A stretch of DNA of 8,511 bases, from positions 1 through 8,511 of the forward strand of contig WGBJ01000424.1 in NCBI GenBank assembly GCA_015494385.1. The letters run 5' to 3'. Made by a program: the position numbers and the translations under genes. The stretch comes from Marinosulfonomonas sp. GTDB taxonomy: Bacteria; Pseudomonadota; Alphaproteobacteria; Rhodobacterales; Rhodobacteraceae. How positions within the stretch are numbered: position 1 is the stretch's first letter; every line of letters starts with the position of its first letter. The notes beneath the pieces were generated by a model, which was not told where the DNA came from, searched no databases, and saw nothing but the letters and a program-made list of their open reading frames with translations. Shown one piece after another: positions 1-7,599 of this stretch.

Positions 1-18
1 GCGCGGCAATCCGTAAAT

Positions 19-68
19 GTTCCTATCATGTTCTCATTTCTTATGGGGGTAAAAAGAGAACATTGCAA
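19..68 (-). promoter_or_regulatory. Putative SOS promoter with LexA box, reading out of the left edge
   Basis: Read on the minus strand, TTGCAA (63-68) and CATAAG (40-45) are separated by exactly 17 bases. Each matches four of six positions of the sigma70 -35 and -10 consensus. The predicted transcription start falls near position 33. A perfect GTTC-N7-GTTC (19-33; GAAC-N7-GAAC on the minus strand) covers that start. This direct repeat is the known LexA operator of alphaproteobacteria such as Rhodobacter, and its placement suits repression by blocking RNA polymerase. An 8-bp inverted repeat, ATGTTCTC (28-35) with GAGAACAT (56-63), adds an extra half-site in the spacer. The controlled gene lies left of base 1. 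I infer recA, from remembered cckA-recA proximity in Rhodobacter; another SOS gene is possible. Confidence 0.65.
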
Positions 69-104
69 TCCCGTTTTTCATAATTACAATTTTATATAAA
101 ATGG

Positions 105-119
105 TTAAAAAGAGATTAC
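105..119 (-). promoter_or_regulatory. Possible degenerate CtrA site upstream of the SOS promoter
   Basis: On the minus strand this reads GTAA-N7-TTAA followed by CCAT. It is one base away from the CtrA full-site pattern TTAA-N7-TTAA, and TTAACCAT matches the CtrA half-site described in Caulobacter. It sits about 40 bases upstream of the predicted -35 of the LexA-controlled promoter. The surrounding DNA is very AT-rich, so chance matches are more likely here than elsewhere in the window. A weak call. Confidence 0.25.
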
Positions 120-135
120 CTGCGATAATTCAACA

Positions 136-164
136 GGTTTTAGCCTTAAATTTAGGCAATAACC
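136..164. repeat. Imperfect palindrome downstream of cckA
   Basis: Ten-base arms GGTTTTAGCC (136-145) and GGCAATAACC (155-164) pair at eight of ten positions around a 9-base AT-rich centre. It begins about 80 bases after the cckA stop and could fold in the cckA transcript as a weak 3' structure. No T-run follows on either strand, so it is not a classical intrinsic terminator. It could instead be a protein-binding site in the control region of the gene to the left. A TATAAT on the minus strand lies beside it (166-171), without a -35 at normal spacing. Confidence 0.3.
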
Positions 165-245
165 CATTATAACGACAGGATTTTCCGGATAGCGAAAGTC
201 AACACCTTCAACAGAGCAACAGCCAAGCACGACACCTCAGACCTG

Positions 246-2585
246 CTAATGAAGCTGTTTTTGAACCGTTGCAGTCAGATCGCCCAAAGAAAACGGTTTC
301 GGCAGGAATACAGAATTGGGAATTTTTGACTGGTGATCGACCACATCTTCTTCCGCATAGCCCGACACGAACACCACCTTGACATCCGGTCGTTTTTCCA
401 ACGCTTTGCGAACCCAGCTTGGCCCATCCATTCCCGGCATGATGACATCGGTTACAAAGACGTCGACCTTCAGCCCCTCGTCCTCGAGCGTTTTTAACGC
501 CTCTTCCGCGTTTTCCGCTTCCAGAACCGTATATCCCCGCAATCGCAATGCGCGTGAGGCAAAGGCCCGCACAGGGGCTTCGTCCTCGACAAGAAGAATA
601 ATCCCTTCACCTTGCTTGGTTTTGGGTTTCGCTTTTTCAGCACCCGCCTTTTGCCCAACCAGCTCGTGTTTGTCATAGGCCGGGAAATAGAGCGAAAAAC
701 AGGTGCCTTGCCCCGGAACACTGTCGACAAATACAAATCCGCCGGACTGTTTTACAATACCATACACTGTGGACAGCCCCAGCCCGGTGCCCTCGCCAAC
801 CCGTTTGGTGGTGTAAAACGGCTCGAATATCTTGTGGATTTTATCCGGAGGTATCCCGACCCCCACATCGCTGACTTTCACAACCACATAGTCACCGGCA
901 ATGACCCGTGCACGATCCCGCTCCATATCATGCAGCAATGTTACGCCTTCGGTCTCGATCCGGATTTCCCCACCTTCCGGCATCGCATCGCGGGCATTCA
1001 CCACCAGATTCATCAACACCTGTTCCAACTGGCGTTTATCGGCACGGATCGGGCGCAGACCCGGATCATGCGACAGCGAGAGCATCACCTTTTCCCCAAC
1101 CAGCCGGTTCAACAGATGGGTCAGATCCGACAACGTATCCCGCAGATCAAGAACCTCGGGTTGCAGATTCTGTTTGCGCGAAAAGGCAAGCAACTGGCCA
1201 ACCAGACTGGCGGCACGATTGGCGTTCTGGTTGATCTGCATAAGATCGCCATAATCCGGATCCCCCTGATCATGCCGCAACAACAGTAAATCGCAATGGC
1301 CGGAAATCGCCGTCAGCAGATTGTTGAAATCATGGGCCACCCCCCCTGCCAACTGACCGATTGCCTGCATTTTCTGGCTTTGCACGAATTGTGCCTCGAG
1401 GGTTTTCAACTCGGTCGCGTCATTCAGCACCGCAATCAGCACCGGATTGCCATTTTCCTCGATCCGGCTCAGGCTGACTTGCAAATAGACTTCTTTATCC
1501 GTCTTGCGCGCCTGCAGCACCTCGGAGCGCGACAAGCCGCGCCCGGCAATCGCATCCGCGATCCAGTCGGAAATCGAACGCCCCAGTCCCTCGACCAGAT
1601 CCCCCAGGTCCGTGGCGCCGGACATCGGATCATTCAGCAATTTGCGTGCCAGACGGTTGGCCTGAACAACTTTGGCATCGGTCGATATTTTGATCATCGG
1701 AATTGGTAGTTCATCAAAAAACTGCCAGCCATTGCAATTTTGCCCATCCGAAACACCTGGCAGCAAGTAAATCTCGCGCCTGTCCGAGGCCACTTCCAGT
1801 TCCGCCACCAGCGCCCGGATGATCCCGTCCTTACCCGCGATCTGGTGTTCCTGACCGCTGACCAAAGGCAGGTCGTTAAACACCTCCTCCAGTGTCTCGA
1901 CCCGTCCCCCCAGCAGGCGGTACAGAATGTCATTCATAAACAGAACCGTTCCCGATTTGGAAACCGTCAGCATCGGCAGGCCGATATCGCCACGCCCCTG
2001 CGCCGTTTGTTCCGTATCCAGCCGCCAAAGGTAACGATCACCGGATATCTGGTGCACCATCAGCCCGAGCATTCCGTCCCGCGTCACAATATCTTCTTGT
2101 GCGGCACCAAGGGCTTGTGCCTTGTTTTGCAACCGAAAAAGCATGGCGGACGAATTGGCCACCATATAGCGCAACACATAGGACAAGGGCCTGCCGGTTA
2201 CAGCCGAAAACCGGTCTGTTGCCGCACGGTTGAAATATATGATTTCATCGTCCTGATCGGTGACAAAACAGGGCGAGGCATCATTGCCGACAATGCCGGC
2301 CAGTGTGTCAATATCCGCCTTTTGCACACGGGCCTTCCAATAGGCCCGCGCCATAACGGCCAGCCCGACAAACCCCAGCGTCAGACCACCGGCCATCAAA
2401 ACCAGACCCGCCACCGGATCGGGCGCAAAGACAGCCGCAACGATCAACGCCGCCGCCATCAGGACAAGGTAAAACACCCTGCCTGTGGTAAAGCCCGCCT
2501 TGCGGATTTGAATTTCGGGCGTATGCGCCGTGTGAGCCACCGAAAGCCCCCGCTGATTGATTCGTGGGCTCTTAATCTCCAACAC
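246..2585 (-). CDS. cckA: Hybrid histidine kinase CckA
   Basis: Membrane-bound hybrid kinase that in alphaproteobacteria autophosphorylates, passes phosphate to its receiver domain and then through ChpT to CtrA, controlling cell cycle, motility and, in Rhodobacterales, gene transfer agent production. The 779 residues show two N-terminal membrane segments (about 36-54 and 57-80) with a very short loop, then two to three PAS-like regions (about 95-190, 200-275, 288-392). A HisKA domain carries phosphoacceptor His418 in GGVAHDFNNLL. The HATPase domain has N-box Asn530, G1 box DVGVGIP (573-579; Val where Thr or Asn is common), F-box FEPFYTTK and G2 box GEGTGLGLS. The C-terminal receiver has acidic Asp668, phosphoacceptor Asp713 and Lys763. 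The upstream rsmB-like gene ends 76 bases away. The start is uncertain: GTG at 2585 has only a poor Shine-Dalgarno match, while a GTG at 2540 (codon 16) follows a G-rich run at suitable spacing. A CtrA box lies immediately upstream. Confidence 0.95.
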   Translation of the reverse strand: MLEIKSPRINQRGLSVAHTAHTPEIQIRKAGFTTGRVFYLVLMAAALIVAAVFAPDPVAGLVLMAGGLTLGFVGLAVMARAYWKARVQKADIDTLAGIVGNDASPCFVTDQDDEIIYFNRAATDRFSAVTGRPLSYVLRYMVANSSAMLFRLQNKAQALGAAQEDIVTRDGMLGLMVHQISGDRYLWRLDTEQTAQGRGDIGLPMLTVSKSGTVLFMNDILYRLLGGRVETLEEVFNDLPLVSGQEHQIAGKDGIIRALVAELEVASDRREIYLLPGVSDGQNCNGWQFFDELPIPMIKISTDAKVVQANRLARKLLNDPMSGATDLGDLVEGLGRSISDWIADAIAGRGLSRSEVLQARKTDKEVYLQVSLSRIEENGNPVLIAVLNDATELKTLEAQFVQSQKMQAIGQLAGGVAHDFNNLLTAISGHCDLLLLRHDQGDPDYGDLMQINQNANRAASLVGQLLAFSRKQNLQPEVLDLRDTLSDLTHLLNRLVGEKVMLSLSHDPGLRPIRADKRQLEQVLMNLVVNARDAMPEGGEIRIETEGVTLLHDMERDRARVIAGDYVVVKVSDVGVGIPPDKIHKIFEPFYTTKRVGEGTGLGLSTVYGIVKQSGGFVFVDSVPGQGTCFSLYFPAYDKHELVGQKAGAEKAKPKTKQGEGIILLVEDEAPVRAFASRALRLRGYTVLEAENAEEALKTLEDEGLKVDVFVTDVIMPGMDGPSWVRKALEKRPDVKVVFVSGYAEEDVVDHQSKIPNSVFLPKPFSLGDLTATVQKQLH

Positions 2586-2591
2586 AAGGTC

Positions 2592-2606
2592 TTAAGCATG
2601 CGTTAA
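2592..2606. promoter_or_regulatory. CtrA box (TTAA-N7-TTAA) at the 5' end of cckA
   Basis: TTAA (2592-2595) and TTAA (2603-2606) are separated by exactly seven bases, GCATGCG. This is the full CtrA recognition pattern known from Caulobacter and used for Rhodobacterales. The wider 17 bases form a near-palindrome centred on GCATGC. The site is 7 bases upstream of the GTG at 2585. If translation really starts at the GTG at 2540, a promoter with CtrA at its -35 would fit, with a weak GATTAA -10 candidate about 14 bases downstream. It suggests that CtrA regulates the kinase that controls it. The pattern is seen directly; binding is inferred. Confidence 0.5.
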
Positions 2607-2661
2607 GTTTGAATCAGAAAAGCGGAGAGCCGCCACTTGCGGTTGATTATGTCCGGTTTTC

Positions 2662-3822
2662 CTATCGCGTCAAGAGAGCATAGAAAAATCCGTCGCCACC
2701 ATCCAGCGGGGTAAAGCGGGTCTGGCTGCTGCACGTCCAGTCACTATCGGCAGTAAATGCTTCAATCTGTTCACTATTTTCCGCATCCAGCAGCGAACAG
2801 GTGGTATAGGCCAGCACCCCGTCTGGCGCGACCAGAGCGGCGGCTTTGGTCAGGATTTCGGCCTGAATCTCGCGCAATTGGTCCAGCTTTTCCGGCGTAA
2901 ACTCCCATTTCCCCGCAGGCGAGCGCCGCCACGCGCCGCTACCGGAACAAGGCACGTCACACAGCACCAGACCATAGGGGCCACTACCGGCCACATCTTC
3001 CGGCTCCAATAGGGTCACGGACGCTCCGGCACGTTGTGCGCGGTCCGGCAGGTCTTTCATACGCTGCGGGTTGGCGTCATGGGCAAAATAGCTGGCAGGC
3101 GCGCGCGCGGCCATTGCCAGCACCTTGCCACCGCCACCGGCGCAGTAATCCAGAACCCGCATGTCGGGGTGTAGCGGCAACTGATCCACCACCGCTTGCG
3201 AGGCGGCGTCCTGCAGCTCGACCCGACCGTCCATGTAGGGCGCACTCAGATGCACGCGGCGGGGGTTTTCGGTGACCTCGAGCGCGGTCGGGGACAGGGG
3301 ATGCGGGGTGGTCTGGATATTTTCCCCGGCCAGATCAATGGCGGCCTGTTTCAGGTTTGTTTTCAAAGTGTTGACCCGCAGAAACACCGGCGCACGTTTT
3401 TGCAGCGCATGGCAGACGGGGGCGAAATCGTCGCCCAGACTTGCAGCCAGATGCGGCGCGATCCAGTCGGGGACGTCCAGCGCGGCGTTGCCTTCGGGCG
3501 TGTCCCCTTGCGTCCGTTCTTCATCGGTTAAAGGCGCGGGCGCGTGGCCAATACCGGTGAACATTTCATCCGGCTCTATCCCTTGGGCACGCAGCAGGCC
3601 CAGCACAATGCCCCGCCCGGTTTGCGCCCCGCCAAGGGCCGCAAAAAACCGCTTGCAACGCAGGGCCGAGAACACATGATCGCGCACCGCTGCACGGTCC
3701 TTGGAGCCGGCATAACGCGAACCGCGCGCCCAGTTGGTCAGCGCCTTTTCGGCGGCGTCCCCGTCCAGAATATGATCGAGAATTTCGATGGCGGCGGAAA
3801 GGCGTGCGGCTGGGGTCATCAT
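2662..3822 (-). CDS. RsmB/NOP-family rRNA (cytosine-5) methyltransferase
   Basis: Predicted cytoplasmic S-adenosylmethionine-dependent enzyme that makes 5-methylcytosine in RNA, probably 16S rRNA (RsmB acts at C967 in E. coli). The 386 residues carry a helical N-terminal NusB-like region (about 1-80) and a Rossmann-fold methyltransferase domain. The S-adenosylmethionine loop is VLDYCAGGGGK (223-233). Motif IV is CDVPCSGSGAWRR with Cys292, and motif VI is YTTCSLLDAEN with the predicted nucleophile Cys342. Both family cysteines are present, so it should be active. It is somewhat shorter than E. coli RsmB (about 430 residues). The gene starts ATG ATG at 3822, with only a weak purine stretch (GAAAG) as ribosome binding site. 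A REP-like hairpin lies about 25 bases upstream, and cckA follows on the same strand. It could be another member of the family with a different target cytosine, so I give no symbol. Confidence 0.9.
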   Translation of the reverse strand: MMTPAARLSAAIEILDHILDGDAAEKALTNWARGSRYAGSKDRAAVRDHVFSALRCKRFFAALGGAQTGRGIVLGLLRAQGIEPDEMFTGIGHAPAPLTDEERTQGDTPEGNAALDVPDWIAPHLAASLGDDFAPVCHALQKRAPVFLRVNTLKTNLKQAAIDLAGENIQTTPHPLSPTALEVTENPRRVHLSAPYMDGRVELQDAASQAVVDQLPLHPDMRVLDYCAGGGGKVLAMAARAPASYFAHDANPQRMKDLPDRAQRAGASVTLLEPEDVAGSGPYGLVLCDVPCSGSGAWRRSPAGKWEFTPEKLDQLREIQAEILTKAAALVAPDGVLAYTTCSLLDAENSEQIEAFTADSDWTCSSQTRFTPLDGGDGFFYALLTR

Positions 3823-3845
3823 GGGGCTTTCGGTAAGGTGGTGGC

Positions 3846-3887
3846 GTAGGGTGGGCGGTTCCGTGGCCTGCCACGGGTTCGCCCACC
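3846..3887 (+). repeat. GTAG-type REP-like hairpin (two-part stem)
   Basis: On the plus strand GTAG (3846-3849) is followed by GGTGGGCG (3850-3857), which pairs perfectly with CGCCCACC (3880-3887). Inside, CCGTGG (3861-3866) pairs with CCACGG (3871-3876) around a CCTG loop, and the two stems are separated by a symmetric GTT/GTT internal loop. A GTAG head followed by a GC-rich palindrome is the signature of REP elements mobilised by RAYT-type TnpA proteins. It lies between the Sel1 gene stop and the rsmB-like start, so it would fold in any transcript running through both and may limit read-through. Confidence 0.6.
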
Positions 3888-3952
3888 GTTTGAGGCGTTA
3901 AAACAGCCCCGCTACTTAATGGCAATGGCGTTTCTGCACTGGCCAACCCATA

Positions 3953-4738
3953 TCATTCACCCCCGCAATCACGGTAATCACTGCCCAAACACTCCCGCGC
4001 CATCACCTGCGCTTTCGCGATAGCGGTGGCGGTCATTTCCTTTGCCATAACTTCACGGGCCTCGGCTGCATCAGCATACCCATTTGCCGCCGCAATATTG
4101 ATCCACATATATGCGATTGTATAATCTTGGGGAACGCCTTGGCCTAGAGCATACATATAGCCAAGAGTGTATTGCGCATCTGCATCCCCCTGCTCGGCCG
4201 CCAACCGATGCCATTTCATAGCTTCCTTGAAATCCTGAGGCATACCTTGGCCATGGGCATACATAACGCCAAGATTAAATTGCGCAATTGCTTCCCCCTG
4301 CTGGGCCGCCAACCGGTACCATTTCGCGGCTTCCTTGAGATCCTGAGGAATGCCTTGGCCCAGAGCATACATAACGCCAAGATTGGATTGCGCCGCGACT
4401 TCCCCCTGCTTGGCCGCAAGCCGATACCATTTTACGGCTTCCTTGAAATCCCGAGGAACGCCTTCGCCTTGAACAAGCATACTGCCAAGTTTGAATTGTG
4501 CCGCTGCATACCCCTGCTCGGCTACCAGCCGATACCAATGCACAGCTTTCTTGTAATCCCGGGGAACACCATTGCCGTTTTCATACATAAGGCCAAGTTT
4601 GAATTGCGCCTCTGCATCGCCCTGTTCGGCAAGCTGCATGGTTTCTTTAAAATCCGGTGTCTCTGCCGCCGCAACACCCCCTTGCAGTGCTAGAAACAAC
4701 GCCAAAGTTATGCTGCACAGAAACCTCAAATCCAGCAC
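3953..4738 (-). CDS. Exported Sel1-like repeat protein
   Basis: Predicted secreted or periplasmic scaffold protein made almost entirely of Sel1-like (TPR-related) repeats, which usually mediate protein-protein contacts. No catalytic residues are visible. Residues 5-25 form a signal peptide with a hydrophobic core (ITLALFLALQ) and likely cleavage after VAAA. Five 36-residue repeats begin at residues 37, 73, 109, 145 and 181, each with the pattern AxQGxAxAQxxLGxMYxxGxG(V/I/M)PxD. A degenerate sixth (217 on) leads into a tail with Cys250 and Cys258 that could form a disulfide. The GTG at 4738 overlaps a GGGAGG Shine-Dalgarno-like run. A TTG at 4729 lies 8 bases after GGAGG and gives a cleaner signal peptide starting MRFLCS, so it may be the true start. 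The gene is bracketed by REP elements on both sides. Its binding partner is unknown. Confidence 0.85.
   Translation of the reverse strand: MLDLRFLCSITLALFLALQGGVAAAETPDFKETMQLAEQGDAEAQFKLGLMYENGNGVPRDYKKAVHWYRLVAEQGYAAAQFKLGSMLVQGEGVPRDFKEAVKWYRLAAKQGEVAAQSNLGVMYALGQGIPQDLKEAAKWYRLAAQQGEAIAQFNLGVMYAHGQGMPQDFKEAMKWHRLAAEQGDADAQYTLGYMYALGQGVPQDYTIAYMWINIAAANGYADAAEAREVMAKEMTATAIAKAQVMARECLGSDYRDCGGE
4091..4630 (-). repeat. Five-unit 108-bp tandem repeat coding for Sel1 motifs
   Basis: The 36-residue Sel1 repeats are visible at DNA level as a 108-base period. For example, a CATACATAACGCCAAGATT segment begins at 4258 and recurs at 4366, exactly 108 bases apart. The third and fourth units are the most alike. 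The array could expand or contract by recombination, changing the length of the scaffold by whole repeats. Confidence 0.7.
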
Positions 4739-4813
4739 CTCCCTACCTTATGATAATCACACCCTAGCCCGATCAGGCCTCCGCAACAACACGCGAGGGC
4801 GGACATCTACCCC

Positions 4814-4835
4814 GTAGGGCGGGCTTCAGCCCGCC
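4814..4835 (+). repeat. GTAG-type REP unit, left half of an inverted pair
   Basis: GTAG (4814-4817) is followed by GGCGGGC, loop TTCA (4825-4828) and GCCCGCC (4829-4835), a perfect 7-bp stem. The mirror-image unit at 4882-4903 has the same head, stem length and loop, which together make a BIME-like pair with a 46-base spacer. No RAYT transposase is in the window. Confidence 0.75.
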
Positions 4836-4881
4836 AATGGCGGCTTGCAACAAAGAGCTACGCTTAAGGGTGCCCACGACT

Positions 4882-6510
<1,629 letters not shown>

Positions 6511-6537
6511 TTATTCCGGCGGGCAACATAACCCTAA

Positions 6538-6689
6538 ATGCAAAAATACCGGCCAATACAGCGCTTTGCGTTTTATTTGATACAGGTATCGGCATGACCG
6601 CCGAGGCAGCAATTGCCAGAGCAATGGTGTTCGGTGGTCATGCCGATTCAGATCAAACGCAAAGCGCTGTATTGGCCGGTATCCTGCAT
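6538..6689. repeat. Large imperfect inverted repeat (about 152 bp) between the rhodanese gene and guaB
   Basis: The core is a perfect 27-bp inverted repeat: 6547-6573 pairs with 6655-6681. Outside it, ATGCA (6538-6542) faces TGCAT (6685-6689). Inside it, TCGGCATGACC (6589-6599) pairs with 6636-6646 and extends five more pairs (one G-U) through 6604/6631, after an asymmetric 15/8-base internal loop. The 26-base tip can form a small GGCA/TGCC hairpin. On the minus strand the stem is followed at once by TTTTT (6542-6546), so in the rhodanese transcript it resembles an outsized intrinsic terminator 30 bases after the stop. It also resembles a MITE-like or palindromic mobile element; no clear target duplication is seen. 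The rest of the 6355-6710 gap shows only the guaB ribosome site. I found no convincing guaB promoter. Confidence 0.75.
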
Positions 6690-6710
6690 CATAATCGACG
6701 GGCTTGGCGA

Positions 6711-7385
6711 TCAGGAATGCTGATCGGGGACTTCAACCGAAAAGCCCATTCCATACCAGTTCTGCATACCACCACGATAGTAATGCAGTTTTTCCGGCGG
6801 ATAATTGATGGCAAGCAGGTTGCGAATGGCCGTCGGGGATTGACCGCACCAGGGGCCGTTACAAAACAGCATCAGCTCTTTGGGATCGTTGAAGGTCCAT
6901 TCGCCATTCGCCGATTGCTCGCCGCCCAGCATAACCATGACCGAGTCAAAGAATACATTGTCCGAACCGGGCACAAATACATTAAAGGGCAGGTTCACGG
7001 CCCCCGGGATTGTGCCTTTTTCATACCAGTTGTTTGTGCGTGAATCGATCAGAAACCCTTGGCCATTGGTCACTTCATTTTGCAAAAAGGCCAACAGCTC
7101 CAGCTCGCCAACAGTATTCACCCCTTCATGCACCTGCATGGGCTGCACACAGAACTCGGGACATGAACGGGATGTTTTGGCATAGGCATCGGGGATCCGG
7201 TTATTGGGGTCCTGATTGCGACCGATCAGGTAGGTTTCACCGTTAAACGAATATTCCACCACCATAATGTCTTTTGTAATACGCACATCTTGGGCCGATG
7301 CCTGCAAGACCCCGCCAAACAGTATTGCTACTGCGATTTTCGTAAATTTGGTTACGAGCCGAAATCCGGCCTTGGGTTTTTTCAT
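6711..7385 (-). CDS. Exported rhodanese-like protein, copy 1
   Basis: Predicted periplasmic protein with a single rhodanese-like domain; sulfur transfer or thiol chemistry is inferred from the fold only. The 224 residues begin with a signal peptide (hydrophobic core IAVAILFGGVL, likely cleavage after ASA before QD at 32). The rhodanese part spans about 90-215, with FLIDSR (111-116) and GTIPGAVNLP typical of the fold and YRGGMQNW near the end. The loop expected to hold the catalytic cysteine reads FCNGPWCGQSP, with Cys175 and Cys180, longer than the standard six-residue loop and with Gln where an Arg is usual. A second pair, Cys75 and Cys79 (CPEFC), lies before the domain. ATG at 7385 is preceded by AGAGGA (7395-7400) at good spacing. 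The neighbour at 7600-8265 is a gap-free paralogue. The 214-base gap between them suggests separate expression, but no clear promoter is visible. Confidence 0.85.
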   Translation of the reverse strand: MKKPKAGFRLVTKFTKIAVAILFGGVLQASAQDVRITKDIMVVEYSFNGETYLIGRNQDPNNRIPDAYAKTSRSCPEFCVQPMQVHEGVNTVGELELLAFLQNEVTNGQGFLIDSRTNNWYEKGTIPGAVNLPFNVFVPGSDNVFFDSVMVMLGGEQSANGEWTFNDPKELMLFCNGPWCGQSPTAIRNLLAINYPPEKLHYYRGGMQNWYGMGFSVEVPDQHS

Positions 7386-7568
7386 AATTGTGTTTCCTCT
7401 TTACTCATACACGTTTTAAAGTTTGGTTATTATCTACTGCCCCTATAATCGGAAAAAGCAGTCATGTTTGAGGTCGAAATATGGACTTTTTTTGACAATC
7501 CGGATGAATATCCGATTTCCCGCCTTTTTGGTCTTTTCGCACATATTCAAAACAAGTCTCTCCTGTTT

Positions 7569-7594
7569 GGAAACGCAATTTTGCAACAGTTTCC
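7569..7594. repeat. Weak inverted repeat just after the second rhodanese gene
   Basis: GGAAAC (7569-7574) pairs with GTTTCC (7589-7594), and inside it GCAA pairs with TTGC around a two-base centre, leaving a four-base bulge. It lies within ten bases of the copy 2 stop and would fold at the 3' end of that transcript. No T-run follows, so a terminator role is only possible. The rest of the 7386-7599 gap shows only the copy 1 ribosome site. Confidence 0.3.
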
Positions 7595-7599
7595 GGTTC

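Noticed and set aside
37..84. Fifteen-codon minus-strand frame (MKNGIAMFSF...) before the LexA box, a possible leader peptide
   Set aside because: No ribosome site, and it overlaps the predicted -35 and -10, so it would not be in the transcript.
166..171. TATAAT on the minus strand as the -10 of a second promoter
   Set aside because: The only good -35 (TTGACT) lies 25 bases upstream, too far for a standard sigma70 promoter.
612..1289. Long plus-strand open frames opposite cckA (also around 1740-2606)
   Set aside because: They are antisense to a gene with complete kinase and receiver motifs. Their translations show no domain or credible start, and they arise from GC-rich codon positions.
4739..4813. 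TTGTTG with TAGGGT at 17 bases as a promoter for the Sel1 gene
   Set aside because: The -10 matches only three of six consensus positions; not strong enough to annotate.
6594..7043. Plus-strand open frame starting inside the large inverted repeat
   Set aside because: It runs through the palindrome and then antisense through the rhodanese gene. No family features are visible.
7416..7430. TTAA-N7-TTAT upstream of rhodanese copy 1, resembling a CtrA site
   Set aside because: One mismatch in AT-rich intergenic DNA with no supporting promoter geometry; likely chance.
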